NCBI GenBank assembly: GCA_027045905.1
Contig: JALTZY010000330.1
Location: 1 to 34,957, forward strand
Source: Paracoccaceae bacterium
Lineage (GTDB): Bacteria > Pseudomonadota > Alphaproteobacteria > Rhodobacterales > Rhodobacteraceae
Direction of reading: 5' to 3'
Length of the DNA: 34,957 nt
Shown: one piece after another, positions 8,850 through 16,974 of the stretch
Numbering within the stretch: the first letter of the stretch is position 1
Layout: each line of letters opens with the position of its first letter
Notes under the pieces: model-generated
Databases searched by the model: none
Seen by the model: the letters and a program-made list of their open reading frames with translations, nothing else
What the model was told of the DNA's origin: nothing
Position numbers and translations under genes: made by a program

Positions 8850-10139
8850 ATGAAATTGAAGAAACTCGCGGTTGCGGCTGCGGCCATGGTGGCGCTGGGC
8901 GCCCCGGCGATGGCGGAAATCGTCTTTCCGTCGCTCAGCTACCGCACCGGGCCCTATGCGGCCAACGGCACCCCCTTTGCCGATGGCTATGCCGATTACT
9001 TCACGCTGATCAACGAGCGCGATGGCGGCATCGGCGGCGAGAAGATCCGTCTCCTCGAATGCGAGACCGGCTACAATACCGAGAAGGGCGTCGAATGCTA
9101 CGAATCCACCAAGGGCGAGGGCGCCGTCCTCTATGAGCCGCTTTCCACCGGCATTACCTACCAGCTGATCCCCAAGGCCTCGGCGGACGGCATCCCGGTG
9201 CATTCGGGCGGCTATGGCCGGACCTCCGCGGCCAATGGTGCGGTGTTCAAGTGGATCTTCAACTATCCGACCAACTACTGGTACGGTGCCTCGGTCGCGA
9301 TCAAGCATATCCTCGACCAGGAGGGCGGCGACATCTCGGGCAAGACCATCGCCCTGCTCTACCACAATTCGGCCTACGGCAAGGAGCCGATCCGCACCTT
9401 GGAAGAGCTGGCCAAGAAGCACGGTTTCAACCTGACCCTGCTGCCCGTCGATCACCCCGGTCAGGAGCAGAAGTCCCAGTGGCTGCAGATCCGCCGCGAA
9501 AAGCCCGACTACGTGCTGATGTGGGGATGGGGCGTGATGAACCAGGTCGCCATCCAGGAAGCCGCCAATATCCGCTATCCGATGGATCACTTCATCGGCA
9601 TCTGGTGGTCGGGTTCGGAAAATGACGTGAAGGCCGCCGGCGCCAAGGGCGATGGCTACAAGGCGCTGAGCTTCCACATGCCGGGCAGCGATTTCCCGGT
9701 GTTCGACGACATCCAGAAATACGTCGTCGATGCGGGCAAGGCTGCCGGCGCCGGTGATCAGATCGGTACCGTTCTCTACAACCGCGGCCTCTACGCGGCG
9801 ATGCTGGCGGTCGAGGCCGCCCGTACCGCGCAGGAGCTCAGCGGCAATACCCGGATCACGCCCGCGGAGATGCGCGACGGGATGGAGAATCTCGACATGA
9901 GCGAGGAGAAGATGGCAGCGCTCGGCCTGCCCGGCTTCGGTCCGGCCTTCAAGGTCACCTGCGCCAACCACGGCGGCAACGGCCTCGCGCTGGTGCAGCA
10001 GTGGGATGCCACCGCGCAGAAGTGGAACGTGATCACCGACTATATCGAGCCTGACCTCGAGGTGATCCAGCCGCTGATCGAAGAGGATTCGGCCGCCTTC
10101 GCCGCCGAAAACAACATCACCCCGCGCGACTGCAACTGA
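8850..10139 (+). CDS. HAAT ABC transporter periplasmic substrate-binding protein
   Basis: Signal peptide MKLKKLAVAAAAMVALGAPAMA; Peripla_BP_6-like body; lies between transporter genes; AGGGAGG upstream. Confidence 0.93.
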   Translation: MKLKKLAVAAAAMVALGAPAMAEIVFPSLSYRTGPYAANGTPFADGYADYFTLINERDGGIGGEKIRLLECETGYNTEKGVECYESTKGEGAVLYEPLSTGITYQLIPKASADGIPVHSGGYGRTSAANGAVFKWIFNYPTNYWYGASVAIKHILDQEGGDISGKTIALLYHNSAYGKEPIRTLEELAKKHGFNLTLLPVDHPGQEQKSQWLQIRREKPDYVLMWGWGVMNQVAIQEAANIRYPMDHFIGIWWSGSENDVKAAGAKGDGYKALSFHMPGSDFPVFDDIQKYVVDAGKAAGAGDQIGTVLYNRGLYAAMLAVEAARTAQELSGNTRITPAEMRDGMENLDMSEEKMAALGLPGFGPAFKVTCANHGGNGLALVQQWDATAQKWNVITDYIEPDLEVIQPLIEEDSAAFAAENNITPRDCN

Positions 10140-10155
10140 TCGCAGGGGCAAGCAC

Positions 10156-10179
10156 GGTCCGGGCCCGGCGGCCCGGACC
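10156..10179. promoter_or_regulatory. Strong intra-operon stem-loop GGTCCGGGCC-cggc-GGCCCGGACC
   Basis: Perfect 10-bp arms, 4-nt loop, no downstream T-tract; 17 nt after the substrate-binding protein stop. Confidence 0.75.
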
Positions 10180-10205
10180 ACCAGCAAAGCACACGGGAAC
10201 CCGCC

Positions 10206-11039
10206 ATGACGGATGTCGCCAAGGATATCGCCAGCAACGAGACCCTGCTCGAAGTCAACAATATCGAGGTGATCTACAACCATGTGATCCTCGTGCTCAA
10301 GGGCGTTTCGCTGAGCGTGCCCAAGGGCGGAATCACTACCCTTCTGGGTGGTAACGGTGCGGGCAAGAGCACCACGCTGAAGGCGATTTCGGCCCTGCTG
10401 CACTCCGAACGCGGCGAGGTGACCAAGGGCACGATCACCTATCGCGGTGACGATATTTCCGGCCATTCCCCGGCCAGTCTGGTGCGCCGCGGCATCATTC
10501 AGGTGATGGAGGGGCGCCATGTCTTCGAGCACCTGACGGTCGAGGAAAACCTGCTGACCGGCGCCTATACCCGCAAGGACGGGCGCGGCGCCATCGCCGC
10601 CGACCTGGAAATGGTCTATGACTACTTTCCGCGCCTCAAGGAGCGGCGCAGGAGCCAGGCAGGCTACACGTCAGGCGGCGAGCAGCAGATGCTGGCCATC
10701 GGTCGCGCCCTGATGAGCCGGCCCGAGACGATCCTTCTGGACGAGCCCTCCATGGGCCTCGCGCCGCAACTGGTGGAAGAGATCTTCACCATCGTCAGGA
10801 ACCTAAACGAAAAGGAAGGCGCGACCTTCCTGCTCGCCGAGCAGAATACCAACGTCGCCCTGCGCTATGCCCATTACGGCTATATCCTCGAAAACGGCCG
10901 CGTGGTGATGGACGGCCCGGCAGAGGATCTGCGCGAGAACCCGGACGTGAAGGAATTCTACCTGGGCATGTCGGAAGAGGGGCGCAAGAGCTTCCGCGAC
11001 GTGCGCAGCTACCGCCGCCGCAAGCGCTGGCTGGCGTAA
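10206..11039 (+). CDS. HAAT ABC transporter ATP-binding protein, LivF-like
   Basis: Walker A LGGNGAGKST, signature YTSGGEQQMLAIGRALM, Walker B ILLDEPSMGLAP. Confidence 0.94.
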   Translation: MTDVAKDIASNETLLEVNNIEVIYNHVILVLKGVSLSVPKGGITTLLGGNGAGKSTTLKAISALLHSERGEVTKGTITYRGDDISGHSPASLVRRGIIQVMEGRHVFEHLTVEENLLTGAYTRKDGRGAIAADLEMVYDYFPRLKERRRSQAGYTSGGEQQMLAIGRALMSRPETILLDEPSMGLAPQLVEEIFTIVRNLNEKEGATFLLAEQNTNVALRYAHYGYILENGRVVMDGPAEDLRENPDVKEFYLGMSEEGRKSFRDVRSYRRRKRWLA

Positions 11040-11048
11040 GGGGACAAC

Positions 11049-12251
11049 ATGAGCGAGTATTACGATGCACTGGAAGTGCGCTCGGCCGACGAGCGCCGCG
11101 CCGATCAGGAGGCTGCCTTTCTGTCCCAGGTGAGACGGGTCCGGGAAGCGCCCGGGTCGTATCTGGCCGAGGCTGACGAAGTGCGCGGGCTTGACGATCT
11201 GGCGCGTCTGCCGGTGCTGCGCAAGTCCGATCTTGTCCGCCGGCAGAAGGAAAAGCCGCCTTTTGGCGGGGTGCCGATCTCGAATCTCGCGCATGTCTTT
11301 CAGAGCCCCGGGCCGATCTACGAGCCGGGCGGGGTGAGCCGCGACTGGTGGCGCATGGGCCGGGGCCTGTTTGCCGCCGGGATCCGCCAGGGCGACATCG
11401 TGCAGAACTGCTTCTCCTACCACCTGACCCCGGCGGGGACGATGTTTGAAAACGCCATTCGCGCTCTCGGGGCGGTCTCGGTGCCCGCCGGCGTGGGCCA
11501 GACCTCCCTGCAGGTGCGCGCGGCCCATGACATCGGCACCACCGCCTATGTGGGCACGCCAGATTACCTCAAGGTGATCCTCGACCGCGCCGATGAAGAG
11601 GGGGTGGCGCTAAAAATCACCAAAGCCGCCGTGGGCGGCGGGGCGCTGTTTCCCTCCCTGCGCCAGGAATATGCTGATCGCGGCATCACCTGCCTGCAGG
11701 GCTACGGCACCGCCGATCTGGGCTCGATCGCCTATGAGAGCCCGGCCATGGAGGGGATGATCGTGGATGAAGGCGTGATCGTCGAGATCGTGCGCCCGGG
11801 CACCGGCGAGCCGCTGGAAGAGGGCGAGGTGGGCGAGGTGGTCGTCACCACGCTCAACCCGGACTATCCGCTGATCCGCTTTGCCACCGGCGACCTCTCG
11901 GCGGTGCTGCCGGGCCAGAGCCCCTGCGGGCGCACCAACATGCGCATCAAGGGCTGGATGGGACGTGCCGACCAGACCACCAAGATCAAGGGCATGTTCG
12001 TGCGCCCCGAGCAGGTGGCCGATTTCGTCGCCCGGCACGCCGAGGTGAGGCGTGCCCGGGTGATCGCCGCGCGTGAGGGCGAAAGCGACGTCATGCTGGT
12101 GCGCGTCGAGGCCGAGGGTGGCGGCGATGCCGATGCCTATGCCGCTTCGGTAGCCGAAATCCTGAAGCTGCGCGGCAAAATCGAGGTGGTAACGCCCGGC
12201 AGCCTGCCCAATGACGGACTGGTGATCGAGGATACCCGCAGCTACGACTGA
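11049..12251 (+). CDS. PaaK-like AMP-binding protein (phenylacetate-CoA ligase family) with degenerate P-loop
   Basis: Overall PaaK-type architecture (GAVSVPAGVGQT, LQGYGTADLGSIAYE, GEVGEVVVTTLNPDYPLIRFATGDLS) but no SSGTTG motif in the expected region. Confidence 0.78.
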   Translation: MSEYYDALEVRSADERRADQEAAFLSQVRRVREAPGSYLAEADEVRGLDDLARLPVLRKSDLVRRQKEKPPFGGVPISNLAHVFQSPGPIYEPGGVSRDWWRMGRGLFAAGIRQGDIVQNCFSYHLTPAGTMFENAIRALGAVSVPAGVGQTSLQVRAAHDIGTTAYVGTPDYLKVILDRADEEGVALKITKAAVGGGALFPSLRQEYADRGITCLQGYGTADLGSIAYESPAMEGMIVDEGVIVEIVRPGTGEPLEEGEVGEVVVTTLNPDYPLIRFATGDLSAVLPGQSPCGRTNMRIKGWMGRADQTTKIKGMFVRPEQVADFVARHAEVRRARVIAAREGESDVMLVRVEAEGGGDADAYAASVAEILKLRGKIEVVTPGSLPNDGLVIEDTRSYD

Positions 12252-12356
12252 TACGGTCGAGGCGTTTCGGAACGATCCGGCCGGGCGCTCCGAAGCGCGG
12301 CATGGCGCTGGCGGCTTGTGATTTTCGGGGCGACATCCTAACAATACCCCGAACCG

Positions 12357-12366
12357 TTTCGCGAAA
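12357..12366. promoter_or_regulatory. Palindrome TTTCGCGAAA upstream of the LacI-family gene (candidate autoregulatory operator)
   Basis: Perfect 10-bp palindrome about 115 bp upstream of the LacI-family start codon. Confidence 0.3.
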
Positions 12367-12481
12367 AATGCGGAACATTGGAAGCTCTTGCCGCGCTTCA
12401 GCCGGGGCCTGTTCCGGTTTCGGGCCGAAGTGCTTTAACGAAACGCTTTGGCACCGGGGCGTATTCATTGCAGGATGGGCC

Positions 12482-13510
12482 ATGACCGATACCGCCAGAC
12501 CTTTCCGCCGCCCGCTGACGCTGCGCGATGTGTCCGAAGCCTCCGGGGTCAGCGAGATGACCGTCAGTCGGGTGCTGCGCAACCGTGGCGATGTCAGCGC
12601 CCCTACCCGCGAGCGGGTTCTGGCCGCGGCCAAGGCGCTGGGCTATGTACCCAACAGGATCGCCGGCGCCCTAGCTTCGCAGCGGGTGAATCTGGTGGCG
12701 GTGATCATCCCCTCACTGTCCAACATGGTGTTTCCCGAAGTGATGACCGGCATCAGCGAAGTGCTGGCCGATACCGGCCTGCAGCCGGTGGTCGGGGTCA
12801 CCGGCTACAGGCCCGAACGCGAGGAGAAGGTGCTCTACGAAATGCTGTCCTGGCGCCCTTCGGGGGTGATCATCGCCGGGCTCGAGCATTCCGATGCCTC
12901 CCGCGCCATGCTCAGGGCCGCCGGCATCCCCGTGGTCGAGATCATGGACAGCGACGGCGAGGCGATCGACGCGGTGGTGGGCATTTCTCACCGCCGCGCC
13001 GGGCGGGTCATGGCCGAGGCGATCCTCGAGGCCGGCTATCGCAGGATCGGCTTCCTGGGTACGAAGATGCTGCTCGACCACCGCGCCCGCAAGCGTTTCG
13101 AAGGCTTTACCCAGGCGTTGGCCAAGGCCGGCGTGGAAATCGCCGATCAGGAGTTTTACGAGGGAGGATCGGCCCTGCTCAAGGGGCGGGAGATGACCGA
13201 GGCGATCCTCGCGCGCAGCCCGGATCTGGATTTCCTATATTATTCCAACGACATGATCGGTGCGGGCGGGCTGCTTTACTGCCTGGACCGGAATATCGAC
13301 GTGCCCGGCCGGATCGGGCTTGCCGGCTTCAACGGGGTCGAGCTCCTGCAGGGGCTGCCGCGCCGGCTGGCCACCATGGATGCCTGCCGCGCCGAAATCG
13401 GTCGGGAGGCGGCGCGGATCATCGCCGCGCGCGCCGATGGTTCCGGCGAGGGGGGCGAGCGCATCGAACTGACCCCGGAAATCGTGCCCGGCGATACGCT
13501 GCGCGCCTGA
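12482..13510 (+). CDS. LacI-family transcriptional regulator
   Basis: LTLRDVSEASGVSEMTVSRVLRNRGDVSAPTRERVLAAAKALGYVPNRIAGAL helix-turn-helix and hinge; periplasmic-binding-like effector domain. Confidence 0.95.
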   Translation: MTDTARPFRRPLTLRDVSEASGVSEMTVSRVLRNRGDVSAPTRERVLAAAKALGYVPNRIAGALASQRVNLVAVIIPSLSNMVFPEVMTGISEVLADTGLQPVVGVTGYRPEREEKVLYEMLSWRPSGVIIAGLEHSDASRAMLRAAGIPVVEIMDSDGEAIDAVVGISHRRAGRVMAEAILEAGYRRIGFLGTKMLLDHRARKRFEGFTQALAKAGVEIADQEFYEGGSALLKGREMTEAILARSPDLDFLYYSNDMIGAGGLLYCLDRNIDVPGRIGLAGFNGVELLQGLPRRLATMDACRAEIGREAARIIAARADGSGEGGERIELTPEIVPGDTLRA

Positions 13511-13550
13511 ATGCCCGGAGCCCCGGAACGGAGCGCCCGCAATACGAAAA

Positions 13551-13569
13551 GCCCGCCGGTCCGGCGGGC
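13551..13569 (-). terminator. Terminator hairpin between convergent LacI-family gene and rpmJ
   Basis: gcccgccgg-t-ccggcgggc; on the minus strand it is followed by TTTT. Confidence 0.7.
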
Positions 13570-13624
13570 CTGTCTGACTGATCGTTTCAACCGCCCGCGG
13601 GTTGCTGCAGGCGTTTCTCCGGGC

Positions 13625-13750
13625 TCAGCCCTGGCGGGCCTTGAAGCGGCGCTGCGTCTTGTTGATCACATAAACGCGGCCCTTGCGGCGCACCACGCGG
13701 CAATCACGGTGCCGGTTCTTCAGCGAGCGGAGTGAATTGCGGACTTTCAT
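13625..13750 (-). CDS. rpmJ: 50S ribosomal protein L36
   Basis: [41 protein letters not shown] (41 aa). Confidence 0.96.
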   Translation of the reverse strand: MKVRNSLRSLKNRHRDCRVVRRKGRVYVINKTQRRFKARQG

Positions 13751-13815
13751 GGCCCTTCTCCTGTCTTCCCGGCGCCAGCGCGCCTCTTCGGTCATGCCCC
13801 GGAGGGCGACGATGG

Positions 13816-13890
13816 TGGTGGGCGATACTGGGATCGAACCAGTGACCCCTTCGATGTCAACGAAGTGCTCTACCGCTGAGCTAATCGCCC
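13816..13890 (-). tRNA. tRNA-Val (GAC)
   Basis: Minus strand GGGCGATTAGCTCAGCGGTAGAGCACTTCGTTGACATCGAAGGGGTCACTGGTTCGATCCCAGTATCGCCCACCA: acceptor, D, anticodon (TTGACAT loop) and T arms pair; CCA encoded. Confidence 0.96.
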
Positions 13891-14090
13891 TTGGTCTTCC
13901 GGCGGGGTTGCCGCCAAAAACATACGACGCGGAAACCCGCGCCGATGGGGCGTCTATAAAAGGAGTCGCCGGGTTGTTCAAGGGGTTTTGATGCGGTGGC
14001 GTTTTGCCTTATATGGTGGGCACGGTGTCCCGCCGGTATCCGCCCCATCGGCCCTGAAAGGAGGCTATGCGAGCCGGGGCCGGAAGCGGG

Positions 14091-14119
14091 CATATCCGGG
14101 AACCAGATGCCCGGATATG
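14091..14119. repeat. Inverted repeat CATATCCGGG-aaccagatg-CCCGGATATG
   Basis: Perfect 10-bp arms with a 9-nt loop, 44 nt upstream of the following CDS. Confidence 0.75.
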
Positions 14120-14162
14120 AACAGGAGCAGGGACAGGAAGAGCAGAAGCCCCTGGAGAGAGA

Positions 14163-15023
14163 ATGCGAAACCCGCCTTTCCTTCTGACCATGCCCGCCCG
14201 GCGCAGTACGGCGGTGGTGTTTTCCTCGCCGCATAGCGGGCGGGCCTATGGGCGGGCGTTTCGTCGGGCGGCGGTGATCGGAATCAGGGCGCTGCGCTCC
14301 TCGGAGGATGCCTTTGTCGATATGCTGTTCGACAGCGCGCCGGCCCATGGCGCGCCGCTGCTTTCGGCGACGGCGCCCCGATCCTGGCTCGATCTCAATC
14401 GCGGCACCGACGAGCTCGATCCGGCCCTGATCCGGGGAGTCCGGAGTACTTCGCTCAATCCGAGGATCACTTCGGGTCTCGGCGTCATCCCCCGGGTGGT
14501 ATCCGGGGGGCGGGCCATTTACCGGGGCAGGATTTCCCGGGCCGAGGCCGATTTCCGCATCCGCGAATACTGGCATCCCTACCATGCCATGCTGAACAGG
14601 CTCCTGCAGGAGAGCCACGCGCAGTTTGGCCAGGCAATTCTGATCGACTGCCATTCGATGCCACATGAGGCCCTGCACAATCTGTGCCGGCATGAGCGCT
14701 CCCGCCCCGAGGTGGTGCTCGGAGACCGCTTCGGCAGTTCAGCCGCGGCGGAGATCACCGATCGGATCGAGGCGGCCTTTGCCGGGGCCGGCCTGCATGT
14801 GGCCCGCAACAAGCCCTTTGCCGGGGCCTTCATCGCCCAGCATTACGGGCGGCCGTCACGGGGCCAGCATGTGGTGCAGGTCGAGATCGACCGCGCGCTC
14901 TATATGAACGAACGCGAATTGCGGCCAAACGGCAATTTCTACCACCTCAAGGCGCTCCTTGACGCGGTTATTGGAGAAATTGTCGCTCTGGGACAGGAGA
15001 AGTGCCCGCTGGCGGCGGAATAG
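14163..15023 (+). CDS. N-formylglutamate amidohydrolase family protein
   Basis: VVFSSPHSGRAYG, SWLDLNRGTDELDP, ILIDCHSMPHE, VQVEIDRALYMNE motifs. Confidence 0.88.
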   Translation: MRNPPFLLTMPARRSTAVVFSSPHSGRAYGRAFRRAAVIGIRALRSSEDAFVDMLFDSAPAHGAPLLSATAPRSWLDLNRGTDELDPALIRGVRSTSLNPRITSGLGVIPRVVSGGRAIYRGRISRAEADFRIREYWHPYHAMLNRLLQESHAQFGQAILIDCHSMPHEALHNLCRHERSRPEVVLGDRFGSSAAAEITDRIEAAFAGAGLHVARNKPFAGAFIAQHYGRPSRGQHVVQVEIDRALYMNERELRPNGNFYHLKALLDAVIGEIVALGQEKCPLAAE

Positions 15024-15030
15024 GCGCCTG

Positions 15031-15405
15031 CTACAGTTGCAATTCTCCGCGCCATTTGGTCAGGGCACGCAGGAGCTTGGACGATTTCTCGGCATATTCG
15101 CCGTCCAGCAGGGTGTAGGCCTCCGCTTTCTTGCCTTCCTCGGCGAGGGCTGCCACGCGCGCGGCGACATCGTGGAATTCCGCGTGCAGCCGGCGCGTGA
15201 CCTGGTAGGGCTTGCCGGCCTTGGTCTCTTCGTCGAAATCCGGTCCATAGAGCCACTTGCCGAAATCGCACTTGTTATCCACCGCGATGTCTGCGGGGGC
15301 GGTTTCGCAATTGCCGAGATTGATCGCGGTGGTCAGGCGCCGGTTCCAGGCGTCATGTGCGGCGATGGCGGCGCGGATTTCCTTGTCCAGTACTGCGTGA
15401 TCCAT
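15031..15405 (-). CDS. Stand-alone CZB (chemoreceptor zinc-binding) domain protein
   Basis: AAHDAWNRRL, CDFGKWLYG and LHAEFHDVA give the His/Cys/His/His pattern of CZB domains. Confidence 0.8.
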   Translation of the reverse strand: MDHAVLDKEIRAAIAAHDAWNRRLTTAINLGNCETAPADIAVDNKCDFGKWLYGPDFDEETKAGKPYQVTRRLHAEFHDVAARVAALAEEGKKAEAYTLLDGEYAEKSSKLLRALTKWRGELQL

Positions 15406-15490
15406 GTCGAGAAGCCTCCGTTCCAGCAGATTCGCAGGAAGGCTAGGGCCAACAGGAAAATATCGGGTTAACGCTTTTGCATTTTGCTGT

Positions 15491-16744
15491 TTACCGCATG
15501 GCGCGTCCCTTGAAGATCGCAGCCTTGCCGAAACGGGCGCGGATCCTGTCCGTGGCGCGCTCGGCGGCCTGGCGTTTTTCGGCGGCAGGGTCGAGCAGGT
15601 CGCCGGCCTGATCGGCGCCCGCCCCGGGGCCGAGGTCGCCGATGCCCACGCCGATCAGCCGGAAGGGTCCTTCGCCGGCCACGCGGTCGAACATGGCACG
15701 GGCCAGACGATAGATGCGATCGGCGCTCCGGGTCGAATCGGGCAGCGACCGGCGCCGGCTGAGGCTGGTGTGATCGGCCCGCTTGAGCTTCAGCACCACT
15801 ACCCGCCCGGCGATCTCGCGGGCCTTGGCGCGGTCGGAGACCTTTTCGGACAGGCGCCACAGATGCCCGTCGAGGATGTCGATATCGGCGGTGTCTTCGG
15901 GCAGGGTGATTTCATTGGAAATTGATTTCATCGGCTGGTCGGGGCTGACCGGGCGCATGTCGCGCCCCCTTGCGAAATGCCACAGCCGCACTCCCATGCT
16001 GCCGAAGCGGACGGTCAGGTCGGCCTCTTCCCAGCGCAGAAGGTCCCTGAAGGTGCGGATGCCGGCCCGCTCCAGCGCGGCCCTGGTTACCGCGCCGACT
16101 CCCCAGATCAGTCCCACCGACCTGTCGGCGAGAAAGGCCTGCGTCTCGGCCCGGCCGATCACCGAAAAGCCGCGCGGCTTGTCGAGATCGGAGGCGATCT
16201 TGGCGAGGAACTTGTTGTGGCTCAGGCCGATCGAGCCGGACAGGCCCAGCTCCTCTTCCATGCGTCTGACCAGCCGCGCCAGCATCACCGCCGGGGGCGC
16301 GCCGTGCAGGCGCTCGGTGCCGGTCAGGTCGAGAAAGGCTTCGTCCAGTGACAGCGGCTCGACGGCCGGGGTGAGTTCGTCCATCAGCGCGCGGATCTGG
16401 CGGGAGACGGCGGCGTAATGATCTCCGCGGGGGCGAATCACCACTGCATCCGGGCAGAGCCTGAGCGCCTGAAACATCGGCATCGCCGAATGCACCCCGC
16501 GAATGCGCGCCACATAGCAGGCTGTAGAGACCACCCCGCGCCGTCCGCCGCCGACGATCACCGGCTTGTCGGCGAGGGCGGGATTGTCGCGCTTTTCCAC
16601 GCTCGCGTAGAAGGCGTCGCAATCCATGTGGGCAATGGAGAGCTCGAACAGTTCCGGGTGCGACAATACCCTCGGGCTGTGGCATCGGGGGCAGCGAGGG
16701 GCGCTGTCGAAGGTGGCGAGGCAGTCACGGCACAGGGCGGGCAT
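15491..16744 (-). CDS. dinB: DNA polymerase IV (Y-family) with N-terminal CxxC-CxxC extension
   Basis: AHMDCDAFYASVEKRDNP, VIVGGGRRGVVSTACYVARIRGVHSAMP, SLDEAFLDLTG, SHNKFLAKIASDLDKPRG; N-terminal MPALCRDCLATFDSAPRCPRCHS. Confidence 0.95.
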   Translation of the reverse strand: MPALCRDCLATFDSAPRCPRCHSPRVLSHPELFELSIAHMDCDAFYASVEKRDNPALADKPVIVGGGRRGVVSTACYVARIRGVHSAMPMFQALRLCPDAVVIRPRGDHYAAVSRQIRALMDELTPAVEPLSLDEAFLDLTGTERLHGAPPAVMLARLVRRMEEELGLSGSIGLSHNKFLAKIASDLDKPRGFSVIGRAETQAFLADRSVGLIWGVGAVTRAALERAGIRTFRDLLRWEEADLTVRFGSMGVRLWHFARGRDMRPVSPDQPMKSISNEITLPEDTADIDILDGHLWRLSEKVSDRAKAREIAGRVVVLKLKRADHTSLSRRRSLPDSTRSADRIYRLARAMFDRVAGEGPFRLIGVGIGDLGPGAGADQAGDLLDPAAEKRQAAERATDRIRARFGKAAIFKGRAMR

Positions 16745-16974
16745 GGGGCCAGTCTAGCCGATGCGCGGATCGGGTACAAACCGTAAACATCCCGCCGCGC
16801 CCGACTCCGGAGCGAGACCGCTCCTGCCCCGGCTCGTCTCCCGGAATGCGCAGTGCCGGGGGCGGTTCCCGATCGGCCCGCCGCCCGGCTGCGTTTGACG
16901 CTTGCGCGCGGATCATATCGCGCCATACTCCCTTCATGTCAGGTTCGCGCATCAGGCCGGGTTCGGGAGGGTTC

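Noticed and set aside
8832-10532. 566-aa minus-strand ORF opposite the substrate-binding protein and LivF
   Set aside because: Spans two well-supported plus-strand genes and a hairpin; no domain or plausible start.
16895-16921. TTGACG...TATCGC as a promoter for the SPFH gene
   Set aside because: Spacing (15 nt) and -10 match are both poor; not better than chance in this region.
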